Part shown: positions 1-10,098 of the stretch, in pieces
How positions within the stretch are numbered: position 1 is the stretch's first letter
How the letters are laid out: every line of letters begins with the position of its first letter
Assembly: GCF_000025965.1 (NCBI RefSeq)
Contig: NC_006513.1
Coordinates: 992,001-1,056,000, forward strand
Direction: 5' to 3'
DNA: 64,000 nt
Source: Aromatoleum aromaticum EbN1
GTDB lineage: Bacteria > Pseudomonadota > Gammaproteobacteria > Burkholderiales > Rhodocyclaceae
The notes under the pieces: generated by a model
The model's database searches: none
What the model was told of the DNA's origin: nothing
The model's input: only the letters and a program-made list of their open reading frames with translations
Position numbers and translations under genes: made by a program

Positions 1-989
1 AGCGTCAGCCCCTTGTTCATCAGCGCGCCGAACGGCAGCTTGTCGATCAGCCCGCCATACACGCCCGGCACCGACAGCGTGCCGGCCGGGCGGCACACGT
101 AGATCATCTCGCGCAGCACATGCGGCCGGTCGGTTTCGAGCATGATCGCCTGCTTCGCGCGGTCGTACAGCGAGTCGAGCGACTGCGTCGCGTGGGCTTC
201 CATGCCGACCGCGTCGATGCACTTCTCCGGCCCCTTGCCGCCGGTCAGTTCGTTGAGCCGCTCGATAACGCTCTCGTCCTCGCAGTTGATCGTCGTCGCC
301 CCTCCGGCCTGCGCCATGCCGAGGCGTTCGGGAACGCGGTCGATCGCGATGACCTGCTTCGCGCCGAGCAGCACGGCGCTGCGGATCGCGAACTGCCCCA
401 CCGGCCCCGCGCCCCAGATCGCGACCGTGTCGGTCGGCTGGATGTCGCACTGCACCGCCGCTTGCCAGCCGGTCGGCAGGATGTCGCCGAGGAACAGCAC
501 CTGGTCGTCGGAAAGTCCGCTCGTGATCTTCACCGGCGCGACGTCGGCATACGGCACGCGCACGTACTCGGCCTGCCCACCCGCATAACCGCCGGTCAGG
601 TGCGTGTAGCCGAAAAGCCCCGCCGTCGAATGTCCGAAAGTCTTGTCGGCAAGCGCCTTGTTGCGGTTGCTGCGTTCGCAGACGGAAAAGTTGCCGCGGC
701 GACACTGCTCGCATTCACCGCAGCAGATCGTGAATGGCACGACGACGCGGTCGCCGACCTTGAGGCGGTGGTCCGCGGCGCCGACCTCGACGACTTCGCC
801 CATGAACTCGTGACCGAGGATGTCGCCCGACTCCATGCCCATCATGAAGCCGTCGTAGAGATGAAGATCCGAACCGCAGATCGCGCAGCTCGTCACCTTG
901 ACGATCGCATCGCGCGGATCCTCTATGCGCGGATCGGGAACGGTGTCGTAGCGGACGTCCTTCTTGCCATGCCAGCAAAGCGCTTTCAT
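1..989 (-). CDS. Zinc-dependent alcohol dehydrogenase, C-terminus cut by window edge
   Basis: Oxidoreductase of the medium-chain zinc alcohol dehydrogenase family, close to the glutathione-independent formaldehyde dehydrogenase branch. It should oxidise an alcohol or aldehyde hydrate with NAD(P) in the cytoplasm. About 329 residues are visible. They show the catalytic-zinc region [13 protein letters not shown] followed by GHEFMGEV, the structural-zinc cluster [16 protein letters not shown], and a Rossmann GAGPVG motif. The start is the ATG at 989, opening [10 protein letters not shown]. The gene runs off the left edge, so the C-terminus is not seen. It is divergent from the YihY-type gene. 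Family is certain; the substrate is not readable from sequence. Confidence 0.88.
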   Translation of the reverse strand, partial: MKALCWHGKKDVRYDTVPDPRIEDPRDAIVKVTSCAICGSDLHLYDGFMMGMESGDILGHEFMGEVVEVGAADHRLKVGDRVVVPFTICCGECEQCRRGNFSVCERSNRNKALADKTFGHSTAGLFGYTHLTGGYAGGQAEYVRVPYADVAPVKITSGLSDDQVLFLGDILPTGWQAAVQCDIQPTDTVAIWGAGPVGQFAIRSAVLLGAKQVIAIDRVPERLGMAQAGGATTINCEDESVIERLNELTGGKGPEKCIDAVGMEAHATQSLDSLYDRAKQAIMLETDRPHVLREMIYVCRPAGTLSVPGVYGGLIDKLPFGALMNKGLT

Positions 990-1188
990 CGGGTGGCTCC
1001 TTCGATTCCCGGTATATATTTCGGGGACGGCGCCGCCCCTGCGGCGATCGGCGTCTCGCGCGTCCGCAGCAAGCGTCATTCCTGTCCCGACCCCGAACGC
1101 GGCTGTCGGCACGAGGAAAAAGTCGGTGGAAGAAGTGCGCGGAGCGCAAAATGCTTGGTTGCACGAATTCCAGTGCGAGGGGCTATTC

Positions 1189-2142
1189 ATGAGGAAAGTA
1201 TTGGGCTACTGGTTCGGCGTGCTGCGCCGCACCGTGAATTACTGGCTCGACAGCGACGCGTTCATCCATGCCGCGGCGCTCGCGTTCTTCACCGTGTTCT
1301 CGGTCGCGCCGGTCGTCATCATCGTCGTCAGCATCGTCGGCGCAGTGCTCGGCGAGGATGCGGCACGCGGCCAGATCGCCGCGCAGCTCGAACAGGCGAT
1401 CGGCCCGGAGGCCGCCCAAGCGGTGCAGACCGCGGTCGCAAGCAGCCGGCTGGAAGCCACCGGCCTGCTGCCGACGCTCGTCGGCATCGGCGCGATGCTG
1501 TTCGGTGCGACGACCGTGTTCGCGCAGATGCAGCGCTCGCTGAACGCGATCTGGGGAGTGATGGCGAAACCCTCGCGCAGCAGCGTCTTCCTGCTCGTCA
1601 AGGCGCGCCTGCTGTCGCTGATGGTGGTGCTGGCGATCGGCTTCGTGCTGCTGGTATCGCTGCTGCTGAGCGTGATCGTGAACTCGCTCATCGCCTTCGC
1701 GAGCGACTGGCTCCCGGTGCCGGCCCCGCTGCTTGCGGGCGTCGAGACGGTGGTGTCGCTCGCAGTCGTCACGCTGCTGTTCGGGACGATTTTCCGCGTG
1801 CTGCCGGACGTGATCCTGCGCTGGAAGGACGTCGCGCTGGGCGCCTTCGTCACGGCGGCGCTATTCACGTTCGGCCGGTCGCTGATCGCGCTGTACCTGG
1901 CGAAGACGGCGCCGGCTTCCACTTATGGCGCCGCGGGCTCGCTGGTGCTGCTGTTGTTATGGGTGAACTATTCGTCACTGATCCTGCTGTTCGGCGCGGC
2001 GTTCACGCGCGCGCATCGGGAGGGCCGCGGATTGCCTATCCGGCCACGCCACTCAGCGGTACTGGTGCATACCGAAGTGGTCGAGGAAAAAGTTTCCGAC
2101 CTCGAAGGCCGGCCGCCGCCAGCCCGGTCGTCGCCCGTGTGA
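1189..2142 (+). CDS. YihY/virulence factor BrkB family membrane protein
   Basis: Inner-membrane protein of 317 residues in the YihY/BrkB family. This family was once wrongly called ribonuclease BN, and its molecular role is still unsettled. There are about six hydrophobic helices, including the characteristic N-terminal stretch [20 protein letters not shown] and a C-terminal span [21 protein letters not shown] typical of the family. The frame is open further upstream, but the ATG at 1189 ([10 protein letters not shown]) matches the usual family start just before the conserved region. The charged C-terminal tail after about residue 285 is variable in the family. The HupK-like gene downstream converges on it. 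Confidence 0.85.
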   Translation: MRKVLGYWFGVLRRTVNYWLDSDAFIHAAALAFFTVFSVAPVVIIVVSIVGAVLGEDAARGQIAAQLEQAIGPEAAQAVQTAVASSRLEATGLLPTLVGIGAMLFGATTVFAQMQRSLNAIWGVMAKPSRSSVFLLVKARLLSLMVVLAIGFVLLVSLLLSVIVNSLIAFASDWLPVPAPLLAGVETVVSLAVVTLLFGTIFRVLPDVILRWKDVALGAFVTAALFTFGRSLIALYLAKTAPASTYGAAGSLVLLLLWVNYSSLILLFGAAFTRAHREGRGLPIRPRHSAVLVHTEVVEEKVSDLEGRPPPARSSPV

Positions 2143-2163
2143 CGATGGAACTCGAGCAGCGAG

Positions 2164-3375
2164 TCATGCATCGGCCGCGGCCTTCAGTACGATCTCGAAG
2201 TCCGGGCCCGGATCGAGCGACAGCACGAGCGCGGCGAAGCGCAGCCGCGCCGCCTCGAGCGATGCTGCGCTCCAGCCGGAACCTTCAGTCACGAAAGGGC
2301 CTTCCGGGTGGAAATTCCACTGCGTCGGCCCGATGATCGCGTACTCGGCGACGCGCTCGCCGTCGAGCTGCACCGCGTGCAGCACCAGGCCGCGCGCGGT
2401 CTCGACCCACGCGAGCCCTGCCCCGTCACCGAGCGGCGCCGCGTCGAGCAGCGTCGGCATGTCGGGCGCGAGCGGGTGACGCAGACGGCTTGCGCAATCT
2501 GCCAGATCGATGACCCGCGCAAACAGGCGCGCCGCGATGCGGTGGCCTTTCGTCAGCAGGATGCGCACGAGCATCGAACCGGCATGGCGCGCGAGCACGC
2601 CGGTTTCATGCGCCTGCCCGTGCAGCGACGGCGTGCGACAGAACTGCGGCGAAGGCAGCCCCCCGAGCATCTCTCCCCAGGTCTGCGCCGACAGCGGCGG
2701 CAGCAGCGGCACGGCATCGTGCTCGGAAGTGGAAGTGCCGATTTCGATCAGGTCGGCGAGCGCCTCGCCGATCGTGCCGCCTCGCCGGGCACGTTCGACG
2801 AACTCGCGCAACGCCGTCGGCTCGCGCGTCGCGCGAAAGAAACCGCCGAGCAGCTCGACCGCGACCAGGTCGAGCAGGTCGCCGCCCAGTTCGTAGGCTG
2901 CCCGCCCGTCGCGGACCTGCGCGAGGCCGTGGTGCAACATCGCGAACCGTTCCCGGCGCGGCTCGTGGCCGAACAGCACCGGCCAGTCGAGCATCAGCCG
3001 CGACAGATGCTCCTGCGCGGTTTCCGCCGCGACCGTGCGCTCGTCGTCGCGCGCTTCGCTGCGCGCCGCCCCTTCCGCACCCGCGGCGACGAATGCCGCC
3101 AGCGCGACGACCGTCTGCGCCCGAGGAGCCGTTCGGCACAGCCCGGGAAGTCGCGCCAGCGCCTCCCCGACCGTGCACCCGACGAGCTGCCGCGTATCGA
3201 GCGGGCGGGAATCGAGGATGGCCGGCGCGGTGACACGCTCGCCATCCCATCTCGCCTCGATGTGCAGCGGCTCGCGCAGCGCGCGCCGCTCCCGAAGTCC
3301 TTGCCCGGTTGCCGCCTTCGCCGCCGGGACGGGAATTCCGACACTGCGGGCCCCCGCTACCACACCCTCGAACAT
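2164..3375 (-). CDS. hupK: HupK/HoxV-like [NiFe]-hydrogenase assembly protein
   Basis: Homologue of HupK/HoxV, an accessory protein related to the large subunit of [NiFe]-hydrogenase and thought to act as a scaffold while the Fe(CN)2CO cofactor is assembled. The family signature TQWNFHPEG lies near residue 355. The C-terminus reads LSLDPGPDFEI where a catalytic large subunit would have DPCxxC, so the nickel-binding cysteines are missing. That is expected for HupK. I start at the ATG at 3375 (MFEGVV), which has AAGGAGG a few bases upstream; an ATG at 3402 is also in frame but has no such site. No other hydrogenase gene is in the window, so it is an orphan here. Confidence 0.72.
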   Translation of the reverse strand: MFEGVVAGARSVGIPVPAAKAATGQGLRERRALREPLHIEARWDGERVTAPAILDSRPLDTRQLVGCTVGEALARLPGLCRTAPRAQTVVALAAFVAAGAEGAARSEARDDERTVAAETAQEHLSRLMLDWPVLFGHEPRRERFAMLHHGLAQVRDGRAAYELGGDLLDLVAVELLGGFFRATREPTALREFVERARRGGTIGEALADLIEIGTSTSEHDAVPLLPPLSAQTWGEMLGGLPSPQFCRTPSLHGQAHETGVLARHAGSMLVRILLTKGHRIAARLFARVIDLADCASRLRHPLAPDMPTLLDAAPLGDGAGLAWVETARGLVLHAVQLDGERVAEYAIIGPTQWNFHPEGPFVTEGSGWSAASLEAARLRFAALVLSLDPGPDFEIVLKAAADA

Positions 3376-3595
3376 GCATCCTCCTTGCCCCAATGTCGGC
3401 ATCCGCCCTCCGCCGTCACGGCGACCGGCTCACGAGACGCAGCGCAGACGGCGGGAGGTCATGATATGCGCCCAAGTGGCCAGCGGGAAAGTCCGGGCGG
3501 CGATCGAGGGACTGCGCCTGCGACGAAGGCCGCGCTGCGCGGAGCCGCCTCAGCGCGACTCGTCTTCCAATCAATGCGTCACCCCGGTAGAATTC

Positions 3596-3706
3596 GCGCC
3601 GTCATCAGGGAGTAGCCGCCTGCGAGCCTTCGCAGGGACCACGTCAACAGACTTGCGCGTCGCGCATGGCGTGGCCAGCCTTCGGGCCTGGCGAGACTTT
3701 TGGCTG
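3596..3706 (+). promoter_or_regulatory. yybP-ykoY manganese riboswitch
   Basis: The leader contains the hallmark conserved blocks of the yybP-ykoY class in the right order. These are GGGAGTAGCCG (about 3608), the internal-loop sequence ACGTCAACA (about 3640), and GCGAGACTTT (about 3691), with short hairpins between them. This class senses Mn2+ and usually turns on exporters when manganese is high. It sits about 70 bases ahead of a GDT1-type gene, the expected partner. A CCCTCC/GGGAGG stem at about 3711-3736 follows and could belong to the expression platform. Confidence 0.85.
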
Positions 3707-3774
3707 CATGCCCTCCGATTTTTCGGGCCCGGGAGGCGTGCGGTCATCGGTCATCAGCCGGCCCGGAGAACCTG

Positions 3775-4353
3775 ATGAATCTTCCTGCCGAAGCTTTCCT
3801 GACGTCCTCGGGTATCGTCGCGCTCGCCGAGATCGGCGACAAGACCCAGCTGCTCGCCTTCATGCTCGCGGCCCGCTTCCGTCGCCCGTGGCCGATCGCC
3901 GCCGGCATCCTGATCGCGACCATCGCGAACCATGCGTTCGCCGGCGCCGTCGGCACGTGGATCACGACGCTGCTCGGGCCGGACCTGCTGCGCTGGGTGC
4001 TCGGCGCGTCCTTCCTCGCGATGGCGGCGTGGATCCTGGTCCCGGACAAGCTCGACGACGACGATCTCGCCACGCCGAAGCTCGGCGTGCTCGCGACGAC
4101 GATCGTCGCGTTCTTCCTCGCCGAGATGGGCGACAAGACGCAGATCGCGACGGTCGCGCTCGCTGCGCAGTACGGCGCCTTCGCCGCGGTCGTCGCTGGC
4201 ACGACGTTCGGCATGATGGTCGCGAACGTGCCGGCCGTCGTCGCTGGCGACCGCTTCGCGAACCGGTTGCCGGTCCGCCTGATCCACGGCATCGCGGCGG
4301 CATTGTTCGCGGTGCTCGGCATCGCCGCGCTGGCGGGCTTCGGCGGCGGCTGA
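3775..4353 (+). CDS. GDT1/UPF0016 family manganese exporter
   Basis: Six-helix inner-membrane cation transporter of 192 residues, family GDT1/TMEM165/MneA. Bacterial members export Mn2+. Two inverted halves each carry the family motif E-x-G-D-K-T: EIGDKTQLLAF near residue 20 and EMGDKTQIATV near residue 120, where the acidic residues form the ion path. A short acidic linker (LDDDD) separates the halves. The ATG at 3775 is preceded by GGAG; longer in-frame starts fall inside the riboswitch and are unlikely. The riboswitch upstream indicates induction by manganese. An inverted repeat just after the stop may end the transcript. Confidence 0.9.
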   Translation: MNLPAEAFLTSSGIVALAEIGDKTQLLAFMLAARFRRPWPIAAGILIATIANHAFAGAVGTWITTLLGPDLLRWVLGASFLAMAAWILVPDKLDDDDLATPKLGVLATTIVAFFLAEMGDKTQIATVALAAQYGAFAAVVAGTTFGMMVANVPAVVAGDRFANRLPVRLIHGIAAALFAVLGIAALAGFGGG

Positions 4354-4360
4354 GCGCATC

Positions 4361-4383
4361 ACCGTTCATGAGGAAATGAACGG
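4361..4383 (+). terminator. Inverted repeat, possible terminator after the Mn exporter gene
   Basis: A perfect 9-bp inverted repeat, ACCGTTCAT and ATGAACGGT, with a 5-base loop. It begins 8 bases after the stop codon and is followed by only a short T run. It could be a weak intrinsic terminator separating the manganese unit from the TPP-riboswitch operon. Confidence 0.5.
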
Positions 4384-4443
4384 TTTCGATCGGGACGCTA
4401 AAAATCCTTGCCCAAGCTGTTTCCGTCCGGTAACGTTCGCAGC

Positions 4444-4528
4444 TCGTTGGGGGTGCCCGTGCGGCTTTCGCACGCGCTGAGAAAAACCCTTTGAACCTGA
4501 TCCGGATCGCACCGGCGTAGGGAAACGC
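4444..4528 (+). promoter_or_regulatory. TPP riboswitch (THI box)
   Basis: Contains the conserved THI-box blocks in order: GGGGGTGCCC, then GCTGAGA, then CCTTTGAACCTGATCCGGAT, then the closing GGCGTAGGGAAA. A small variable hairpin (GTGCGGCTTTCGCAC) sits between the first two blocks, as in many TPP aptamers. It lies about 60 bases upstream of thiD, with thiC behind it. When thiamine pyrophosphate binds, expression of the HMP branch of thiamine synthesis is expected to drop. Confidence 0.96.
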
Positions 4529-4585
4529 TTTCATGCAGACCTGTTCACCACCGCTCCAGCCATTCTCCCGCACGGGATTGCGCGC

Positions 4586-5431
4586 ATGACGCGCCCGCCT
4601 CCGAACGTCGTCTCGATCGCCGGCGTCGATCCGAGCGGCGGCGCCGGCGTACTCGCCGACATCAAGACTTTCTCCGCGCTCGGCGCCTATGGCTGCGGCA
4701 TCGTTGCCGCGCTGACCGCGCAGAACACGCAGGCCGTCACGGGCGTGCATACGCCGCCGGTCGCGTTCCTGCGCCTGCAGATCGACACCCTTTTTGCCGA
4801 TGTCGAGCTCGCTGCAGTCAAGCTCGGCATGCTCGGAACGGCCGATGTGGTCGCGGCCGTCGCCGACCGGCTCGCCCATTTCGGTGCACCCTTCGTCGTC
4901 TGCGATCCGGTGATGGTCGCGAAAAGCGGCGATCACCTGCTCGCGAAAAACGCCGTCGCGATGCTGATCGAGGCGCTGCTGCCGCAAAGCTTCATGATCA
5001 CGCCGAACCTCCCGGAAGCGGGCGTGCTGCTCGAGCAGCGTGCCCCCGAGTCGGTCAAGGAGATGTACCGCGCGGCGGAGCGGCTGCGCGACATGCTGCC
5101 GCTGTCGTCCGAGCGCTGGGTGCTGCTCAAGGGCGGCCACCTGCCCGGCGCCGAAGTCGTCGACCTGCTGTTCGACGGCGACCGGATGATCGAGCTGCCG
5201 TCGCCGCGCCTCGACACGAAGAACACGCACGGCACCGGCTGCACGCTGTCGTCGGCGATCGCCGCGCTGCTGCCGCAACATGCGGGCGGGCTGCGTCCGG
5301 TCGAAGCCGCCGTGCGCGACGCGCGCCACTATCTGCTGCGCGCGATCGCGTCTGCCGACGCGCTCGCGGTCGGCCGGGGGCACGGCCCGGTCCACCATTT
5401 CCACGCCGTGTGGCCCCGCCAGCAGGCATAA
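4586..5431 (+). CDS. thiD: Hydroxymethylpyrimidine/phosphomethylpyrimidine kinase
   Basis: Cytoplasmic ribokinase-fold kinase that phosphorylates HMP and HMP-P to HMP-PP, the pyrimidine half of thiamine. At 281 residues it has the usual length. Substrate-binding motif GVDPSGGAGVLADIKTFSALG lies near residue 13, and the anion-hole/catalytic motif NTHGTGCTLSSAIA near residue 213. It is first in an operon under a TPP riboswitch, with thiC 51 bases downstream supplying its substrate. A second, more divergent ThiD-like kinase lies at 24005-24886, so this copy is the canonical one. Confidence 0.95.
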   Translation: MTRPPPNVVSIAGVDPSGGAGVLADIKTFSALGAYGCGIVAALTAQNTQAVTGVHTPPVAFLRLQIDTLFADVELAAVKLGMLGTADVVAAVADRLAHFGAPFVVCDPVMVAKSGDHLLAKNAVAMLIEALLPQSFMITPNLPEAGVLLEQRAPESVKEMYRAAERLRDMLPLSSERWVLLKGGHLPGAEVVDLLFDGDRMIELPSPRLDTKNTHGTGCTLSSAIAALLPQHAGGLRPVEAAVRDARHYLLRAIASADALAVGRGHGPVHHFHAVWPRQQA

Positions 5432-7399
<1,968 letters not shown>

Positions 7400-7408
7400 G
7401 CTGCAGAC

Positions 7409-7735
7409 ATGGCAAGCACGGGGCGCATCTCCGATCAGACCGTCGCCGCCGCCGTCCGGGCGCTGGCGGAGGGTGCGCACCCCCGGAAAATCCTGCTGTT
7501 CGGCTCGTATGCCCGCGGCGATGCAACGGCCGAATCCGACCTCGACCTTCTCGTGATCGAAGACGAAGTCCCCGACCGAGCAGGCGAAATGGTGCGCCTG
7601 CGCCGGCTGCTACGCCCGCTGCGCATCCCGACGGATGTCCTTGTCTATTCAGCCGACGAAGTGCAACGCTGGGGCGCCCAGCCGGGCTCGGCGCTGTACT
7701 GGGCGCTGCGCGAGGGGAAAGTCGTTTATGGCTGA
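7409..7735 (+). CDS. MNT-type nucleotidyltransferase domain protein (antitoxin-like)
   Basis: Small protein of 108 residues with the minimal nucleotidyltransferase signature GSYARGDATAESDLDLLV, i.e. GS-x10-DxD, near residue 32. Family members usually pair with a HEPN RNase toxin encoded immediately downstream and AMPylate it. Here an ATG at 7728 overlaps the stop codon, exactly where a HEPN gene would begin. The frame that follows shows no HEPN motif and soon runs into a decayed repeat. Only 9 bases separate it from thiC, so it may be co-transcribed with the thiamine operon. Confidence 0.82.
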   Translation: MASTGRISDQTVAAAVRALAEGAHPRKILLFGSYARGDATAESDLDLLVIEDEVPDRAGEMVRLRRLLRPLRIPTDVLVYSADEVQRWGAQPGSALYWALREGKVVYG

Positions 7736-7943
7736 CGCGGTCGATCAGTTCGGCCCCCATCGCGGGGCGCCGGCTCCAGTCGAAGATGGCCATGTCGCAA
7801 TTGCGCCACCAGACGACACACAACCCCTCGATAAGCGCCTCGCGCGCTTCGATCCGGAGCGTCACAGTGGCGAGGCCATGGTGAGTCCGAATGTCGGAGC
7901 TGAACATTGCCAAGCGCCGGCCGTTGACTGTCATTAAAGCTCC
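7736..7943. other. Non-coding remnant after the MNT gene
   Basis: About 200 bases without a gene I can support. The plus-strand frame from 7728 encodes about 69 residues with no recognisable domain. The minus strand stays open and reads as an unassigned fragment (GLATVTLRIEAREALIEGLC and onward). It may be what is left of the MNT gene's lost partner or of an inserted sequence. Confidence 0.35.
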
Positions 7944-8030
7944 CGTAGGGCGGAAAAGCGAAGCGCCTTCCGCCACTCCGACGCCTGCACATGCATCGTC
8001 GCAAGGCTTGGCGGATAACAGTATCTACGC
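7944..8030. repeat. Decayed REP-like palindromic element
   Basis: Starts with CGTAGGGCGGAAAAGCG and continues AAGCGCCTTCCGCC, nearly identical to the intact element at 21948-22032. The right half keeps GGCGGATAAC and a final CTACGC but has lost the middle of the closing arm. It lies between the MNT gene and two lipoprotein genes, at a place where a partner gene seems to be missing. Confidence 0.75.
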
Positions 8031-8038
8031 GGGCTGAA

Positions 8039-8584
8039 TCAGAGATTCATGGCGGAAACCGCTTGCAGGCCCTGGCTGATGTTCTCGCGGGCGGCGGCTT
8101 CGACCGCCAGACGGAGCCGGGTGACGCCAACCAGTGAGTCGCTGGCCCTTGCGGTGCCGGAGCTCTTTACGGACTTGCGCATTACCACCGAGCGGTCGGA
8201 CAACTTGACCAGTGACCAAGCAGCCTCCATGTCGACGGTGAAGGAGAATCCAATAAGCGGTTTAGTCAAATTGGATACTCGGACGGACAACTCGTAGTCG
8301 CCCCCCTTGCCCTGAACGACACTCTTGAACACCTTGTTGCGGACCACGGCCTCCTCGATGGCGGCTTTTAGATCAACGTCGGAGATGTTGCTGCTGTCCA
8401 TGGCGCCGGTATCGCTGCCTCCGCTGCTCTGGATGCGCACGGCGTATGGGTGGGTCCGAGTGGTGCCAAGGGCCTGCGGGACCATCGCTTCGCGGTTTGC
8501 CGGTGAGGCGCAGCCTATGAGGGAAAGTGCCAACGTGGCGGCAGTGACGGCGAGGCCTGTGCGGATGGTATTCGAGAAAATCAT
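8039..8584 (-). CDS. Predicted lipoprotein of unknown function (downstream of pair)
   Basis: Protein of 181 residues with a lipoprotein signal peptide: hydrophobic stretch after residue 8 and lipobox LIGC with Cys25 as the lipidation site, then ASPAN. Asp is not at +2, so outer-membrane anchoring is likely. The mature part alternates short beta-strand-like segments (YELSVRVSNL, FSFTVDMEAAWSLV), compatible with a small periplasmic domain. I recognise no named family. Its start overlaps the stop of the upstream lipoprotein gene by 4 bases, so the two are translated together and probably work together. Confidence 0.78.
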   Translation of the reverse strand: MIFSNTIRTGLAVTAATLALSLIGCASPANREAMVPQALGTTRTHPYAVRIQSSGGSDTGAMDSSNISDVDLKAAIEEAVVRNKVFKSVVQGKGGDYELSVRVSNLTKPLIGFSFTVDMEAAWSLVKLSDRSVVMRKSVKSSGTARASDSLVGVTRLRLAVEAAARENISQGLQAVSAMNL

Positions 8585-9021
8585 TTGTTTTGACCCTTGT
8601 AGATATTATCGATGACCTCATTCGCCATTTCGCCCGGTGACTTGCGGGTCAGCGAGGTATGGTACGAATTGCCGCTTGCAAGAGGGAAATCGCTTTCTGG
8701 TTCGCGGATCACGACGGTGAGTTCGAGCATGTACATGGTGATGTCCCACATCCACTTTTCTACGTAGGTGACCGTGGCATCGACCTTGCCCGGACGAGTG
8801 TCCGCGTCGGTGGTGACACTGATGCCCTTCGAGCGCAGCCTGTCAGCGATCAGTGCATCGGTGTTGGCATTGTCGTCGGCGAACTTCTTGACATGCATGG
8901 TCTTCAATGTCGAGAGATCGGTGGCCGGATCGGTGTGGGCGGTAGCCCGGTTGATTGCACATCCGGTCCCCAGAGTGACGATCATGCAGAGCAGGAGAAG
9001 GAGTTTCAGTATCTGGTTCAT
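8581..9021 (-). CDS. Predicted lipoprotein of unknown function (upstream of pair)
   Basis: Protein of 146 residues with a clear type II signal peptide (MNQILKLLLLLCMIVTLGTG) and lipid-acceptor Cys21. The mature part resembles small outer-membrane-associated lipoproteins (ADRLRSKGISVTTDAD, then DATVTYVEKWMWDITMYML), possibly a DUF4136-like fold. That likeness is only an impression. It is the first gene of a two-gene unit with the lipoprotein at 8039-8584; the overlap is 4 bases. No neighbour suggests a substrate or pathway. Confidence 0.78.
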   Translation of the reverse strand: MNQILKLLLLLCMIVTLGTGCAINRATAHTDPATDLSTLKTMHVKKFADDNANTDALIADRLRSKGISVTTDADTRPGKVDATVTYVEKWMWDITMYMLELTVVIREPESDFPLASGNSYHTSLTRKSPGEMANEVIDNIYKGQNK

Positions 9022-9155
9022 GGTGTGATGCCCGCTGATCCCACAAGAAATAATTAAATGGAATACGACTAATGATTATATCATGGTCGGGTATAACAGA
9101 CGCCCGATAGGGAATGAATCAGGCATATCCTGACCCTGTTCTCTTTCCCTAAGAA

Positions 9156-9539
9156 TCAGATGACGCGGATGGTGCTGCCGTAGCGCGCGAGCTTGCGATC
9201 GACGGTGAGCAGGATCAACGGCTCGGACAGCGACTGCGTGACCAGCAGACGGTCGAAGGGGTCGCGGTGGTCGTCGAATGCCGGCAGGTCGGCGAGCTTG
9301 AGGATGTGTGCGTTTTCGATCGGGAGCCAGGCAAAGCCCATGGCTTCGACCTGTTCGGCGAACACCGGCAAATCGATGCGGATCTTGCCGAGCCCGGCCT
9401 TGATGGTCAGTTCCCACAGGGACACGCGGCTGACCAGCACTTCGCCGGCGGCCTCGACCAGATGGCGGACCTCATCGGTGACGCGAGGGTCGCCGGTCTG
9501 CCACCAGAACGCGAAATGAGTGTCGAGCAGCAGCCTCAC
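9156..9539 (-). CDS. PIN-domain toxin (VapC-like RNase)
   Basis: PIN-fold ribonuclease of 127 residues, the toxin half of a type II toxin-antitoxin pair. The acidic catalytic residues are visible: Asp6 in LLLDTH, Glu43 in SLWELTIK, and the DHRDPFDRLL segment near residue 90, with a final TVDRKLARYG. The start is GTG at 9539 and overlaps the antitoxin stop by 4 bases, the usual coupling. It most resembles the PIN group paired with Phd/YefM antitoxins. Cleaved RNA target unknown. Confidence 0.9.
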   Translation of the reverse strand: MRLLLDTHFAFWWQTGDPRVTDEVRHLVEAAGEVLVSRVSLWELTIKAGLGKIRIDLPVFAEQVEAMGFAWLPIENAHILKLADLPAFDDHRDPFDRLLVTQSLSEPLILLTVDRKLARYGSTIRVI

Positions 9540-9814
9540 CGGTCGGCTCCGGAGCTGCGGGGGTCTGCGCCCTCGCTGCCGTCCTGCAGGCAGGAAAACA
9601 ACTCATCGACCGGCGCATCGAAATCGTCCGCCATCTGCCAGTCGAGCCCCTTCATGCTGCCGGGCGGCGCAATTCGGCGGCGTGGCGGACGGTAAGCGGC
9701 CAGCCTGGCCACCGGCTGGCCGGCACGCGCGATGACCACCTCCTCGCCACGCTCGACGATTTCGAGCAGGCGGGACAGGTGGGTCTTGGCTTCATGGATG
9801 TTGACGACGTGCAT
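9536..9814 (-). CDS. Phd/YefM-family antitoxin
   Basis: Antitoxin of 92 residues. The N-terminal Phd/YefM DNA-binding fold is plain: VNIHEAKTHLSRLLEIVERG, then EEVVIARAGQPVARLAAYRP. The C-terminal third (MKGLDWQMADDFDAPVDELF) is the segment that normally wraps the PIN toxin active site. It precedes and overlaps the toxin gene. By family precedent it represses its own promoter, with the toxin as co-repressor. Confidence 0.9.
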   Translation of the reverse strand: MHVVNIHEAKTHLSRLLEIVERGEEVVIARAGQPVARLAAYRPPRRRIAPPGSMKGLDWQMADDFDAPVDELFSCLQDGSEGADPRSSGADR

Positions 9815-10098
9815 GAGAACCTCGGGCTCTGTTGAGCCAAATGAGTGAGCTAAGGTTTAGTCTAGCTCCATCAGGATGCATTCATGAACTCGAACACGGC
9901 GCGGTGCCGGTTTGGCAGCTCCTCATCGTGGGAGGCATTCTCGATTCTGGGAGGCTACGCCCCTCGCTCCAGTGAGGCTGAATTGCTTATGCCGGGGAAG
10001 AATTCCTTGCAATCACCAACAGAAAATCCCGCCATCCCTTCATCGCTGCCGCAGCGGATGAGACAATCCCACACTCATCCCGCCAGCCCGAGTCCGCC
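9815..10098. other. Intergenic stretch between the toxin-antitoxin pair and the DUF2478 gene
   Basis: About 280 bases, visibly less GC-rich than the surroundings. They hold the divergent promoters of the antitoxin and the DUF2478 gene. An open frame from 9884 exists, but it overlaps the DUF2478 gene and has a serine/proline-rich shadow-like composition. I see no repeat or RNA structure. Confidence 0.4.

Noticed and set aside
7728-7937. HEPN toxin gene starting at the ATG overlapping the MNT stop
   Set aside because: The translation has no HEPN helices or the RxxxxH motif and ends after 69 residues.
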